A stretch of 33,086 nucleotides of DNA from Shewanella marina JCM 15074 (GTDB lineage Bacteria; Pseudomonadota; Gammaproteobacteria; Enterobacterales; Shewanellaceae), in NCBI RefSeq assembly GCF_000614975.1, contig NZ_BALM01000038.1, positions 1-33,086 of the forward strand, written 5' to 3'. A program made the translations under genes and the position numbers. The notes under the pieces were generated by a model. That model was not told where the DNA came from. It did not search any database and saw only the letters and a list, made by a program, of their open reading frames with translations. Shown in pieces: positions 1-8,971 of the stretch; position 1 is the first letter of the stretch; each line of letters opens with the position of its first letter.

Positions 1-29
1 GGTGTCCTAGGCCTCTAGACGAAGGGGAC
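1..29 (-). tRNA. tRNA-Glu, 5' part only (cut by window edge)
   Basis: Read on the minus strand from position 29, the sequence begins GTCCCCTTCGTCTAGAGGCC and continues TAGGACACC. This is the acceptor 5' strand, D-arm and start of the anticodon stem of gammaproteobacterial tRNA-Glu. The anticodon and 3' half lie outside the window, so the isotype rests on the match to the known tRNA-Glu 5' half. It lies downstream of gltX, the gene for the enzyme that charges this tRNA, in the same orientation. Confidence 0.85.
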
Positions 30-128
30 CCGTGGACTTACTTTCACAATAAAGATTATCAATTTAACCTTTATAAACAATTAAGTGTGCTGCTTTCCTA
101 AGAACGCTTCCCCTCAACTGCGAGGCGC

Positions 129-157
129 ATTCTATGCAGCACACCTAAAAGTGTCAA
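129..157 (-). promoter_or_regulatory. Sigma-70 promoter of the tRNA-Glu gene or operon
   Basis: On the minus strand there is a perfect -35 TTGACA (157-152), a 17-base spacer and a -10 TAGAAT (134-129), followed by a GC-rich discriminator (GCGCCTCGC) typical of stringently controlled stable-RNA promoters. The predicted start near 122 gives a leader of roughly 90 bases before the tRNA 5' end at 29. The promoter begins only 8 bases past the gltX stop codon, so the tRNA does not depend on gltX transcription. Confidence 0.8.
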
Positions 158-165
158 TGAGTTTT

Positions 166-1575
166 TTAAGAATTAATTCTATTTGCTACAAATTCAATCG
201 CCTTGGCGATTCTTTGCTCGCAACGTGTACGACCAATAAGCAATGCGGTTACATCTACGCCAGGAGATTGACCCGCGCCAGTAATAGCAACACGTAGTGG
301 CATACCCACTTTTCCCATACCCACTTCAAGTTCTGCTGCAGTATCTTCAATAGCTTGGTGCAATGAAGCTTGATCCCAGCTTGCTAACTCAGCAAATTTC
401 TTTTGAATTAACTGTAATGGCTCTAACGCTACACCACGTAGATGCTTTTTAGCGGCAGCTTCATCAAATTCTGTAAAATCTTCATAGAAGTAGCGAGTTG
501 ATGCTGCAAGATCTTTTAACGTTTTAGCACGCTCAGAAAGCACAGGTACCAATTCAGCTAATTTAGGTCCATTGCTCATATCAATATTTTGATCATGCAT
601 ATGCCACTCTAAGTGAGATGCTACATACTCAGGATCTAATGTTTTAATATAGTGCTGATTTAACCAAATTAGTTTTTCAGTGTTAAATGCAGACGCTGCT
701 TTATTGATGTCATCAAGCTTGAAGTATTGTTTCATCTCATCAATTGAGAATACTTCTTGATCACCATGTGACCAACCTAAACGTACTAAGTAGTTTAATA
801 ATGCTTCAGGTAAATAACCATCATCACGGTACTGCATAACACTTACTGCACCGTGACGTTTAGAAAGCTTCGCGCCGTCATCACCTAAAATCATCGCTAC
901 GTGAGCATATTCAGGAATAGGAGCACCTAATGCCTTTAAAATGTTGATTTGACGAGGAGTGTTATTGATATGATCTTCACCACGAACAACACAAGTAATC
1001 CCCATATCCCAGTCATCAACAACAACACAGAAGTTATAAGTTGGTGTACCTTCAGTACGAGCAATAATTAAATCGTCTAATTCAGCATTACCAATTTCAA
1101 TACGACCACGAACATGATCGTCAAAAACGACACTACCTTCAGTCGGGTTTTTGAATCGAATAACAAACGGTTCATCGGTATCACGAGGTGCTTGATCACG
1201 GCAGCAACCGTCATACTTCATACGTTCGCCTTTAGCGGCCTGCTCTTCTCTTAGCGCTTCAATACGCTCACGAGAGCAATAACACTTATATGCAGTACCT
1301 TCAGCAAGCATGCGATCGATTACTTCATTGTAACGATCAAAACGCTTAGTCTGGTAATATGGACCCTCGTCCCAATTTAAGCCAAGCCATTCCATACCTT
1401 CAAGAATTGCATCACAAGCTTCTTGAGTTGAACGCTCAAGATCCGTATCTTCAATACGTAATACAAACTCACCGTTATTAGCACGGGCTTGTAACCATGA
1501 ATATAGTGCTGTACGAGCACCGCCTACATGAAGAAATCCTGTTGGACTTGGAGCAAAACGCGTCTTAACTGTCAT
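166..1575 (-). CDS. gltX: Glutamyl-tRNA synthetase
   Basis: Class I aminoacyl-tRNA synthetase that attaches glutamate to tRNA-Glu in the cytoplasm. The N-terminus reads TRFAPSPTGFLHVGGARTAL, containing the HIGH-type signature as HVGG; the KMSKS-type loop is KLSKR near residue 239. RIEDTD and the C-terminal anticodon-binding region are present. The length of 469 residues is normal for the family. I chose ATG 1575 because homologues begin M-T-x-KTRFAPSPTG. A GTG three codons upstream (1584) has a better-spaced AGG and could be used, adding MSI. An extended -10 promoter lies about 65 bases upstream. The tRNA-Glu gene follows downstream. Confidence 0.96.
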   Translation of the reverse strand: MTVKTRFAPSPTGFLHVGGARTALYSWLQARANNGEFVLRIEDTDLERSTQEACDAILEGMEWLGLNWDEGPYYQTKRFDRYNEVIDRMLAEGTAYKCYCSRERIEALREEQAAKGERMKYDGCCRDQAPRDTDEPFVIRFKNPTEGSVVFDDHVRGRIEIGNAELDDLIIARTEGTPTYNFCVVVDDWDMGITCVVRGEDHINNTPRQINILKALGAPIPEYAHVAMILGDDGAKLSKRHGAVSVMQYRDDGYLPEALLNYLVRLGWSHGDQEVFSIDEMKQYFKLDDINKAASAFNTEKLIWLNQHYIKTLDPEYVASHLEWHMHDQNIDMSNGPKLAELVPVLSERAKTLKDLAASTRYFYEDFTEFDEAAAKKHLRGVALEPLQLIQKKFAELASWDQASLHQAIEDTAAELEVGMGKVGMPLRVAITGAGQSPGVDVTALLIGRTRCEQRIAKAIEFVANRINS

Positions 1576-1637
1576 AATGGACACTGACCTATCAATAAAA
1601 AGCCTGAATTCAGACTCAAGAAATAAAAAGTGCTGCT

Positions 1638-1646
1638 ATTCTAGCA
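1638..1646 (-). promoter_or_regulatory. Extended -10 promoter candidate for gltX
   Basis: The minus strand reads TGCTAGAAT, an extended -10 (TG-N-TAGAAT) with the same hexamer as the tRNA promoter downstream. No good -35 is seen at 17 bases, as is usual for extended -10 promoters. The hexamer lies inside a short inverted repeat CTGCTA-gaa-TAGCAG. It would give a 5' leader of about 55 bases for gltX. Confidence 0.45.
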
Positions 1647-1784
1647 GTCAAATTGCACAAATTAAATGAAAGAGCACCCCTGCCAGTAAAGAATTTCATC
1701 AAACTGCCTGCAAATATAATGCAATTAACATTAGATTAAGATCCGCTACTCTCTCAAAACATATTCGAGCTTAGTTAACTGCAA

Positions 1785-2993
1785 TTAAGGCCGTTTTAAC
1801 GCATATTGTTTTAATCCAATTATGAGCCACATCAATAACAACATAGATATTGAAATGGCGACTACTCCAGTCCACTGATATTGATGCCAAAAAGGCAACA
1901 TAAGCGCACCGCCAATGGCCGCTCCGAGATAATAACTGCATAAGTAGAGTGACGTTGCCTTAGCTCGATGAACCATTGCTCGTTCAGCAACCCATTTATT
2001 GCAACAGCTATGGCACATAAAAAAACCACTACAACTGACAAAGAATCCCACCCAAATGGCTGCTAGCGTATCAAATAGCGTAATACATGAACCTAATAAC
2101 ATTAACCCTGCTGCAATATGGAATAACCGTTCTATTGATAACGCATTAATAAGCCGCGCGGAATAATATGAAACCAAAGTCCCACTCAAATAGCATAAAA
2201 AAATAAAAGTGACTTCTAATCGGCTCCAATTGAAGGGAGTCGCCATCAAGTGCAACTGAATATAACTAAACTGATTGACCATCACTAAAAAGGCTAAGCC
2301 ACCGATTAAATAGGTCATCCACATTGGCTTATCTTTCAAGTGATAACCAAAACCACCTAATTCCCGCCATAAATTGAATGGCCCAACATGATCAACTTTA
2401 ATTTGGGACTGTGCCCGCAACAACCAAAGTGTCACCACTACGCCTACAAATGTGACGCCAACAAAACAAGCTATCGCCTGATGCCAAGACAGATATTGTG
2501 ATAAAAAACCACCAAATAATCGACCTGATATACCACCAATACTATTTGCGGCAATATAGACGGCAGCAGCATAAGCAAACTGAATAATGGTCAATCTTTC
2601 TTTAAAGTAAGCCATCGCAACGGCTGGAATAGCCGCAATAAGTAAACCTTGTAATACACGAAGCCATAAAAGTTGCTCAAACGATGAAATCCAAAACAAT
2701 AGAAGATTAGATAATGATAATAAAATAAGACTGACGACTATGGGTTGTTTACGGCCAACCCAATCAGAAATGAGTGCATAGAAAAGTACACCAATAGCAA
2801 CACTTGCAGTTGATACTGATAACACTAAAGGGGTTTTAGCTAATGCAACATCAAAATGCTCCGCCAATAACGGCAACATGCCCTGCATTAAATAAAGATT
2901 GATATAAATGACAACAGAAGCAACAGCAAGCGCCATAATCAGTTGTTTTGCTGCTTTATCTGTTTGATGCGGGGTAGATACAACTTGTTCCAC
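1785..2993 (-). CDS. MFS transporter, YnfM-like drug/metabolite exporter
   Basis: A 402-residue inner-membrane protein with about 12 hydrophobic segments, the normal size for a 12-helix major facilitator. The loop between helices 2 and 3 reads ISDWVGRKQP, the MFS motif A. ANSIGGISGRLFGGFLS and SLYLCSYYLGAAIGG resemble E. coli YnfM. The start is GTG at 2993. It is divergent from a LysR gene 98 bases away, the same arrangement as E. coli ynfL/ynfM, so the LysR protein probably controls it. The substrate cannot be told from sequence. Confidence 0.85.
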   Translation of the reverse strand: MEQVVSTPHQTDKAAKQLIMALAVASVVIYINLYLMQGMLPLLAEHFDVALAKTPLVLSVSTASVAIGVLFYALISDWVGRKQPIVVSLILLSLSNLLLFWISSFEQLLWLRVLQGLLIAAIPAVAMAYFKERLTIIQFAYAAAVYIAANSIGGISGRLFGGFLSQYLSWHQAIACFVGVTFVGVVVTLWLLRAQSQIKVDHVGPFNLWRELGGFGYHLKDKPMWMTYLIGGLAFLVMVNQFSYIQLHLMATPFNWSRLEVTFIFLCYLSGTLVSYYSARLINALSIERLFHIAAGLMLLGSCITLFDTLAAIWVGFFVSCSGFFMCHSCCNKWVAERAMVHRAKATSLYLCSYYLGAAIGGALMLPFWHQYQWTGVVAISISMLLLMWLIIGLKQYALKRP

Positions 2994-3030
2994 TGACTTC
3001 TCGATAGGTTAATCCAACTCTAGACATAGA

Positions 3031-3051
3031 TTATCAAGCCTTTTAAGATAA
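3031..3051. promoter_or_regulatory. LysR-type operator candidate
   Basis: TTATC-N11-GATAA, a dyad with the T-N11-A core spacing of LysR-family boxes, lies between the divergent transporter and LysR genes. Its position fits an autorepression and activation site. It is a pattern match only, in AT-rich DNA. Confidence 0.45.
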
Positions 3052-3091
3052 CAATAATAAATAAAAACTATAAAGGTCATAACAAAATATT

Positions 3092-3970
3092 ATGGATATT
3101 AAGCAACTTAATTATTTATGTTACTTACATAAATATCAAAGCTTTACCAAAGCCGCTAAGGCCTTAAATATTGCTCAACCAGCCTTAAGCCAAAGCATTA
3201 GTCGCTTAGAGCAAGAGCTTAATGTCACCCTTGTAGATCGTCACCTGCAACATGGTCAAGGTATCCACCTCACTGCCGAAGGCAAAGTGTTGCATCAACA
3301 TGCGTTATTAATTACCAACCAATTTACCCAAGCTAAAGCGCAAATTCAGGCCATGGCAAATCTAACTCAAGGAGAGGTACGCATTGCAGTACCGGGTATG
3401 CTGGGGTCTTATTACCTGCCTTCACGATTAATGGCATTTAAACATCAGTTTCCTGATTTAAAATTATCGCTATTTGAAGGTGGAACCCGTGATGCATTGA
3501 AAATGCTAGAGCAAGAAGAAGTCGCAATAGCCATTATTACAGAGCAAGATCTAAAACCTGAATATGAAAGCCGCTTATTAACAAGAGAAGAAATGGTTGC
3601 TGCTGTTAGTATTGATAACCAACTGGCAAAATTGACTAGCATTAGCTTAGATGAGTTTTTACAACATGAATTAGTGATGTTTAAGCAGGGCTATTTTCAT
3701 CGCGAATGGATCTTAAATCAGGCCTCTGCACTGACTATTACGCCTAATATTGCTTTTGAAACCAATCTAATCAATCTAATTAAACAACTGGTTGCTCAAG
3801 ATTTTGCAATTAGTTGCTTATTAGCAATGGTATTACACAAGCGTGATGATATTAAAGCCCTAAGTTTTAATCCGCCAATGCATCTTAATTTACATATTGT
3901 CTGGAAAAAACAACGCCCTATCAGCCAGGCTGATAAGGCATTTGTCGATTTTTTATTAGCAAATAAATGA
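3092..3970 (+). CDS. LysR-family transcriptional regulator
   Basis: A 292-residue protein of typical LysR length. The N-terminal winged HTH is at residues 1-60 (QSFTKAAKALNIAQPALSQS followed by ISRLEQELNVTLVDR). The effector-binding domain follows from about residue 90 (VRIAVPGMLGSYYLPSRL). It is divergent from the YnfM-like transporter with a T-N11-A dyad between them, which suggests it regulates that gene and itself. The inducer is unknown. The gene is convergent with maiA, 19 bases away, with no clear terminator in the gap. Confidence 0.88.
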   Translation: MDIKQLNYLCYLHKYQSFTKAAKALNIAQPALSQSISRLEQELNVTLVDRHLQHGQGIHLTAEGKVLHQHALLITNQFTQAKAQIQAMANLTQGEVRIAVPGMLGSYYLPSRLMAFKHQFPDLKLSLFEGGTRDALKMLEQEEVAIAIITEQDLKPEYESRLLTREEMVAAVSIDNQLAKLTSISLDEFLQHELVMFKQGYFHREWILNQASALTITPNIAFETNLINLIKQLVAQDFAISCLLAMVLHKRDDIKALSFNPPMHLNLHIVWKKQRPISQADKAFVDFLLANK

Positions 3971-3989
3971 TCGCTAAGTCATCAACCTA

Positions 3990-4637
3990 TTATTGGGCAT
4001 CTGGCTGATTTTCAGGGGCAGCATCAATAAATGCAGTGTGCGTATTACAATGCTGATAAATACGCACAATATTAGGATATGCGCTCAAATCAAGATTAAA
4101 TCTCAGTGCATTATAAACTTGTGGAATTAAACAAATATCAGCCAGCGTAATCTCATTGCCAAAACAATAAGTTCCGCTGTATTGCTCAAGCATCGCTTCT
4201 AATGCACTAAACCCTTTATGTATCCATTGTTCAATCCAAGCCAACTTGTGTTGTTCATCTAGCGCTAATGGCCCAGTTAAGTATTGCAATACTCTTAAAT
4301 TATTAAGAGGATGCACCTCACAAGCAATCGTCAAACTCATCGCCCTAACAATTGCTTTATCTTTTATATCACGAGGGAGTATTGCACTATTAGGCTCTTT
4401 TTCTTCAAGATATTCTAAGATAGCAAGAGACTGCGACAAACTTAATCCAGTATCAGTATCCACCAGCGTTGGCACTAGATGTTGTGGGTTAAGAGCCACA
4501 TAATCATCAAGGTGCTGCTCACCACCATTTTTGACTAAATGTACAAATTGATGACTGTAAGGCAGTTTTTTTAAGTTTAATCCAATGCGAACGCGATATG
4601 CCGCACTTGAACGCCAATATCCATATAATATATACAT
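3990..4637 (-). CDS. maiA: Maleylacetoacetate isomerase (zeta-class GST)
   Basis: Glutathione-dependent isomerase converting maleylacetoacetate to fumarylacetoacetate in tyrosine catabolism. The 215-residue protein starts MYILYGYWRSSAAYRVRIGL; the SS-x3-RVRIGL stretch is the zeta-GST active-site signature, with the catalytic serine near residue 10. The C-terminal helical GST domain follows. Start ATG 4637 is preceded by AAGGA at good spacing. It lies downstream of fumarylacetoacetase on the same strand, separated by a strong hairpin. Homogentisate dioxygenase and 4-hydroxyphenylpyruvate dioxygenase are not in the window. Confidence 0.92.
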   Translation of the reverse strand: MYILYGYWRSSAAYRVRIGLNLKKLPYSHQFVHLVKNGGEQHLDDYVALNPQHLVPTLVDTDTGLSLSQSLAILEYLEEKEPNSAILPRDIKDKAIVRAMSLTIACEVHPLNNLRVLQYLTGPLALDEQHKLAWIEQWIHKGFSALEAMLEQYSGTYCFGNEITLADICLIPQVYNALRFNLDLSAYPNIVRIYQHCNTHTAFIDAAPENQPDAQ

Positions 4638-4648
4638 TGCAGATCCTT

Positions 4649-4682
4649 ATAAAAACTAAGGCATGGAAACCATGCCTTAGTT
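4649..4682 (-). terminator. Intercistronic hairpin (terminator-like) between fumarylacetoacetase and maiA
   Basis: A perfect 13-bp inverted repeat (AACTAAGGCATGG / CCATGCCTTAGTT, 4654-4682) with a 3-base loop. On the minus strand it is followed by TTTTTATAAGG, a short T run running into the maiA ribosome binding site. It has the form of an intrinsic terminator but sits inside an apparent operon, so it may attenuate read-through or protect the upstream mRNA 3' end. Confidence 0.65.
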
Positions 4683-4697
4683 AACAGAGATGCGGTT

Positions 4698-5686
4698 TTA
4701 TTCAGGATGATACTGAACCACTTTTTGGTCTATCGCACCAAAAATACTATTCCCTTCGTGATCAAGCATCTCAATTCTGACTGTATTACCAAATCCCATA
4801 AAGGACGTTTCAGGCTGTCCATCTGCAATGGTTTCTAACATACGTTTTTCAGCTAAACAACTTGATCCAGCCGAACGGTCATAATTAGAAATCGTACCAG
4901 AGCCAATAATCGCCCCAGCACCTAGCGGCCGCGTTTTCGCAACGTGTGCAACCAACTCACTGAAATTGAATGTCATATCAACACCCGCATTTGGCTGACC
5001 AAATAACTCACCATTTAAATGCGTTATCAATGGTAAATGCACTCTCGAATCAGCCCAGCTTTCACCTAATTCATCAGGCGTAATAGCCACTGGAGAAAAA
5101 CTACTTGATGGCTTAGATTGGAAAAAGCCAAAGCCTTTAGCTAATTCACCAGGGATAAGATTACGCAACGAGACATCATTAACTAACATCAACAATTTAA
5201 TATGTTTTTCCGCGGCTTCTGTTTTCACCCCCATTGGAACATCATCAGTCACAACCGCAATTTCAGACTCAAAATCAATTCCCCATTCCTCACTCGCTAA
5301 TGGAATGTCTGCAGTTGGCGCAATAAAGCTATCGGAACCACCTTGATAAACTAAGGGATCTGTCCAGAAAGTGGCAGGCATTTCAGCCCCACGAGCTTTA
5401 CGTACTAATTCAACATGATTCACATAGGCGCTACCATCAGCCATTGATAAGCACGAGGGAATGGTGATAAACATTGGTTTACATCAAATGCTACTGCATT
5501 CTGTAACAGGCCAGTATTGAGAGCATCAGACAGCTCTTGCAACTGTGGCGCAAACAACGCCCAATTATCAAGTAATTGCTGCATTGTATGCGCAATAGCG
5601 CCCACAGCAACACACTGACTTAAATCACGACTGACTAACATTAACTGTCCGTCACGGCGTCCATTGTTATAGGTGGCTAACTTCAT
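4698..5686 (-). pseudogene. Fumarylacetoacetase (FAH family), one-base frameshift
   Basis: Hydrolyses fumarylacetoacetate to fumarate and acetoacetate, the last step of tyrosine catabolism. The start ATG 5686 has AGGAGA at good spacing. The first part (5686-5420) runs to PFPRAYQW and then leaves frame; the second, from about 5440 to 4698, resumes as ADGSAYVNHVELVRKARGAE and continues through the FAH fold (IDFESEIAVV, GSGTISNYDRSAGSSCLAEK). Restoring one G in the codons for W-A (TGG-GCT, plus-strand CC at 5441-5442) gives one frame of 329 residues, the usual length for this bacterial FAH type. A sequencing error is as likely as a real mutation. Confidence 0.88.
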
Positions 5687-5840
5687 ATTCTCTCCTAATC
5701 ATGAAATTGCACAAAGATGACCGCCAAGAGCTATCTCCGACTCTAATAATACAATCATCACTGTCCATGTATTGCTATATATGATACCCAATATCAAAAG
5801 CACCAACAGACGCTGATTACCTTTTCAATAACAATAAGCT

Positions 5841-5870
5841 TGTAAAGCAGCAAATACAGCCGACTTTACA
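5841..5870. promoter_or_regulatory. TyrR-box-like repeat upstream of fumarylacetoacetase
   Basis: TGTAAA (5841-5846), AATACA (5853-5858) and TTTACA (5865-5870) stand at regular 12-base steps. The outer two are the exact half-sites of the TyrR box TGTAAA-N6-TTTACA, though 18 bases apart instead of 6. The site is about 155 bases upstream of the fumarylacetoacetase start, just past the tyrR 3' end, which fits TyrR control of tyrosine catabolism. Pattern only. Confidence 0.4.
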
Positions 5871-5904
5871 TCGAGTAGTCGTTTATGATTAACGCCATAA
5901 AAGA

Positions 5905-7440
5905 CTATTTACGATTAATGCCATACTCGCGTAATTTATTAGCAATTGCGGTATGCGAAACACCGAGTTTTTTGGCTAATTGTCTCGTACTCGGATACGC
6001 AGGATACAAGCGGCGCAATAAGCTTGACTCAAATTGCTTCATTGCTTCATCAAGCGTGCCTTCAAAATCTTGGTTAAAATAACCCACACCTTCTGCATAA
6101 GATGGCAACTTAAGTTGCTCCATGGTCAACTCTGCAGCACCATCCCACATAGAAACAGCTCTAAAGACCGCATTTTTAAGCTGTCTTACATTACCCGGCC
6201 ATGCATAAGCAATTAACTGCTCGCGGCATTCTGCCGCAATTCGTCTTAGTGGACTTGATAGTTGCTGGCTGTAATGCTCTAAAAACATCTCAGTTAATGG
6301 CACAATATCAATTTTACGCTCACGTAGTGCTGGCATATGAAAACTTAACACATGAATTCGATAATAGAGATCTTCTCTAAACTCACCTGTTTGGCATAAT
6401 TCAGCTAAATTCTTTTGGGTTGAGCAGATAATTCTAACATCGGCCCTCACCTCTTCATCACCACCTAAGCGGCGATAAGTGCCATCTTGTAATAAGCGTA
6501 ATAATTTAACTTGTGCCGCCGGTGACATTTCGGCGACTTCATCTAAAAAGACTGTGCCACCATGAGCTTCCTCAATAAATCCTCGCTTTAAAACCTGCCC
6601 TTGATTCATATAACCAAACAGTTCTTCTTCAGCGGCATTATCGGGTAATGCAGCGCAGTTAATCGCGATAAAAGGATGCTCACGGCGCATACTGGCATCA
6701 TGACATGCTTTAGCCATCAACTCTTTACCTGTACCAGTTTCACCAGTAATCAGCAAAGGGGCATCTAACTGCGCCATACGTTTAGCCTGTTTTAGCACTG
6801 TTTTCATTTTATCGCTAACGGCTAACACATTATCAAACCCTGTGGTTTGACTTTGCAGTGCATTAAACTGTTTACCAACTCTAGCGGGGGATTTTAGTGA
6901 GACAACCGCGCCAGCAAGAATCGTTTGATCTGATTCATCCGGCAGGTAGATTGGTAACATTTCAGCAAGGTATTCGTTAGGGCCTATATTCACCCGCGTT
7001 GCCTGAGCTAATACCGGTGTTTCATCAAGCCAACGGCCAAAATTAAAACCTTGAACCCAGTGGTTAAGCGATTCATTTTGAACTTCATGTTCAGCCATAC
7101 CTAAAGTGAGTAAGGCTGACTCATTGACAATACGAATACGCCCTTTTCTATCGATGGAAAAAACGGAATCAGGTAAGGTCTTCAATAAAGTTTGTAGTGC
7201 GTAATGTTCCTGCTCTGAAGGCATAATAGAGACGGTGCGTACATCTTGTACCCCTTCAACTTTGCGCAATTGCGGCATTAGCTCACTTAATATTTCAAAG
7301 TTCACTGCGGCAAATTGTAAGAATAAAAATCCTTTATTACTGGCATCGATTGCAATCAGGTTAATACCGTACCTTTCTAGTACTTCAAGGATCTCTTTGG
7401 CGAGGCCAACTCTATCAAAACAACTTACTTCCAAGCGCAT
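5905..7440 (-). CDS. tyrR: TyrR aromatic amino-acid regulator
   Basis: A 511-residue protein, close to the 513 of E. coli TyrR. It has an N-terminal ACT domain (residues 1-75, MRLEVSCFDRVGLAKEILEV), a PAS domain (about 80-190), an AAA+ domain (about 205-430, Walker A GETGTGKE) and a C-terminal HTH (LAKKLGVSHTAIANKLREYG). The GAFTGA loop that contacts sigma-54 is absent: after EELFGY it reads MNQGQVLKRG. This matches TyrR acting on sigma-70 promoters. It is flanked by phhAB and fumarylacetoacetase/maiA, its likely targets. An exact TATAAT (minus strand, 7481-7476) gives a possible promoter with a leader of about 30 bases, though no good -35 is seen. Confidence 0.93.
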   Translation of the reverse strand: MRLEVSCFDRVGLAKEILEVLERYGINLIAIDASNKGFLFLQFAAVNFEILSELMPQLRKVEGVQDVRTVSIMPSEQEHYALQTLLKTLPDSVFSIDRKGRIRIVNESALLTLGMAEHEVQNESLNHWVQGFNFGRWLDETPVLAQATRVNIGPNEYLAEMLPIYLPDESDQTILAGAVVSLKSPARVGKQFNALQSQTTGFDNVLAVSDKMKTVLKQAKRMAQLDAPLLITGETGTGKELMAKACHDASMRREHPFIAINCAALPDNAAEEELFGYMNQGQVLKRGFIEEAHGGTVFLDEVAEMSPAAQVKLLRLLQDGTYRRLGGDEEVRADVRIICSTQKNLAELCQTGEFREDLYYRIHVLSFHMPALRERKIDIVPLTEMFLEHYSQQLSSPLRRIAAECREQLIAYAWPGNVRQLKNAVFRAVSMWDGAAELTMEQLKLPSYAEGVGYFNQDFEGTLDEAMKQFESSLLRRLYPAYPSTRQLAKKLGVSHTAIANKLREYGINRK

Positions 7441-7640
7441 AACAGGCTTTCCTTACAAGTCGATTTATACTTTTAATTATACTCATTACGACAGCAAAAC
7501 CATTAATTGCAAAATAGCATGCAACATCTGTTTCCACATCGCTTTTGTTTATTAGATCAACATTTAAGTAACGTCATATCACATCAAGGTTGATTTAAAA
7601 TCTTTGTTATGACCTATAAGGTAAAAGGTTATTTGAGATG

Positions 7641-7658
7641 TGGCAAGTGTTGTTTACA
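7641..7658. promoter_or_regulatory. Weak TyrR-box candidate upstream of tyrR
   Basis: TGGCAA-N6-TTTACA matches TGTAAA-N6-TTTACA at 10 of 12 positions. An overlapping dyad AAGTGT-N5-ACACTT is also present. The site lies about 200 bases upstream of the tyrR start and just beyond the phhB terminator, so it could serve autoregulation. Confidence 0.3.
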
Positions 7659-7671
7659 CTTATGTTTAATG

Positions 7672-7702
7672 TGAAAAAACAAGGGCTAAAGATCATTAGC
7701 CC
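7672..7702 (-). terminator. Rho-independent terminator of phhAB
   Basis: On the minus strand GGGCTAA-TGATCT-TTAGCCC forms a 7-bp stem followed by TTGTTTTTTC. It lies 13 bases past the phhB stop codon, so the phhA-phhB transcript probably ends here and tyrR is transcribed separately. Confidence 0.75.
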
Positions 7703-7715
7703 ATTTTAGAAAAAT

Positions 7716-8054
7716 CTAGATAAGCAAGTCAGTTTTCGCCGCCATAATAAAATCATTTTTATGTAGGCCTTTTATTGAATGAGACCACCAAGTCACGGTG
7801 ACCTTGCCCCACTCAGTTAATATTCCTGGGTGATGGAACTCGGCTTCAGCTAACTCAGCCACCCGATTACTAAAAGCCATCGCTAATTTAAAGTTTTTAA
7901 ATTTATAAACACGCTCTAACTGTTTAATGCCATCTCTATCTAATACGTTCCAATCAGGGATTTGCTGGTTCAGTATTTCTTGCTCGGTATCAGTTACTTT
8001 AGGAGCATCTAACTGGCACGCTTCACAAGCCAGTGTTGATAATTGTGTCATCAT
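7716..8054 (-). CDS. phhB: Pterin-4a-carbinolamine dehydratase
   Basis: Recycles the pterin cofactor after phenylalanine hydroxylation by dehydrating 4a-hydroxytetrahydrobiopterin. The protein has 112 residues, normal for the DCoH/PhhB family. It carries the family motif around FHHPGILTEWGKVTVTWWSH, with the conserved histidines EFHHP and the later WSH. The start ATG 8054 is preceded by AAGGA. It lies 12 bases downstream of phhA on the same strand, with a terminator behind it, so the two form a two-gene operon. Confidence 0.93.
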   Translation of the reverse strand: MMTQLSTLACEACQLDAPKVTDTEQEILNQQIPDWNVLDRDGIKQLERVYKFKNFKLAMAFSNRVAELAEAEFHHPGILTEWGKVTVTWWSHSIKGLHKNDFIMAAKTDLLI

Positions 8055-8066
8055 TAGTTTCCTTAT

Positions 8067-8864
8067 CTAACTTGCAATATTTTTTGAGGGGAATGTAGGA
8101 GTAAATAATCCAAGCTGACGCGCTTGCTTGACTGCTGCCATAATATCCATATCAGCAATTTCATCTAAAAATGAGAGATTTTCAATCATATAATAAATGG
8201 GTTGAATAATATCGATCCGATAAGGCGTTCTTAACACATCAACTAAATTAAATGGCCTTAACTCAGGCTTATCAGACATTGCATACAAGGTTTCACTCGG
8301 AGAGCTTAATATGCCGCCGCCATAAATCAATAACTCATCTTGATTTGATTTCAGCAATCCAAATTCAACAGTAAACCAATACAAACGAGCTAAAAATACC
8401 CGTTCTTCTTTACTAGCAGCAAGTCCTAAGCGGCCATAAGCTTGCGAATACCGAGCAAAAGAGGGATTAGTTAATAATGGACAATGCCCAAAAATCTCAT
8501 GGAATACATCAGGTTCTTGAAGATAATCAAATTCATTTTTATTACGAATAAAAGTTGCTACGGGAAACTTAGCACTGGCGAGTAACTCAAAAAACTTTGC
8601 AAATGGGATTAATGCAGGTACAGCTTCAGTTTGCCAACCGGTACTATCTAATAATACCTCATCAACCTCCACCAGCTGTGGGATCCTATCTTGTGGTAAT
8701 GCTAATTTGGCTAATCCTTGCAAATATTCATTACACGCACAACTTGGCAAATTATCAATTTGTCTTTGATATAACTGCTGCCAAATTTGATGCTCATGGT
8801 CACTGTACTCAATGACCCCGTAACGATTAGGCAATTTCGCTTGATATTGATTCTGTTTACTCAT
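8067..8864 (-). CDS. phhA: Phenylalanine-4-hydroxylase
   Basis: Iron- and pterin-dependent monooxygenase converting phenylalanine to tyrosine. The 265-residue single-domain bacterial form contains FHEIFGHCPLLT, whose two histidines plus a downstream glutamate (WFTVEFG) bind the iron. I chose ATG 8864 because GAGG sits 8 bases upstream of it; the GTG at 8873 overlaps that ribosome binding site and is unlikely. A TyrR box with one mismatch lies about 110 bases upstream, implying control by the neighbouring tyrR product. Confidence 0.95.
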   Translation of the reverse strand: MSKQNQYQAKLPNRYGVIEYSDHEHQIWQQLYQRQIDNLPSCACNEYLQGLAKLALPQDRIPQLVEVDEVLLDSTGWQTEAVPALIPFAKFFELLASAKFPVATFIRNKNEFDYLQEPDVFHEIFGHCPLLTNPSFARYSQAYGRLGLAASKEERVFLARLYWFTVEFGLLKSNQDELLIYGGGILSSPSETLYAMSDKPELRPFNLVDVLRTPYRIDIIQPIYYMIENLSFLDEIADMDIMAAVKQARQLGLFTPTFPSKNIAS

Positions 8865-8971
8865 TACCGCCACCTCGTTATTTAGGTTCTACTCTCTTCT
8901 AATACTTAACTAATCAGCATCTTTTGTTAATATTTTTACAGGGAAAATATCGCGTTGCTCACCGCCAAGTT

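Noticed and set aside
85..297. Open frame of 70 codons on the plus strand
   Set aside because: It overlaps the tRNA promoter and the gltX 3' end in antisense and has no recognisable domain.
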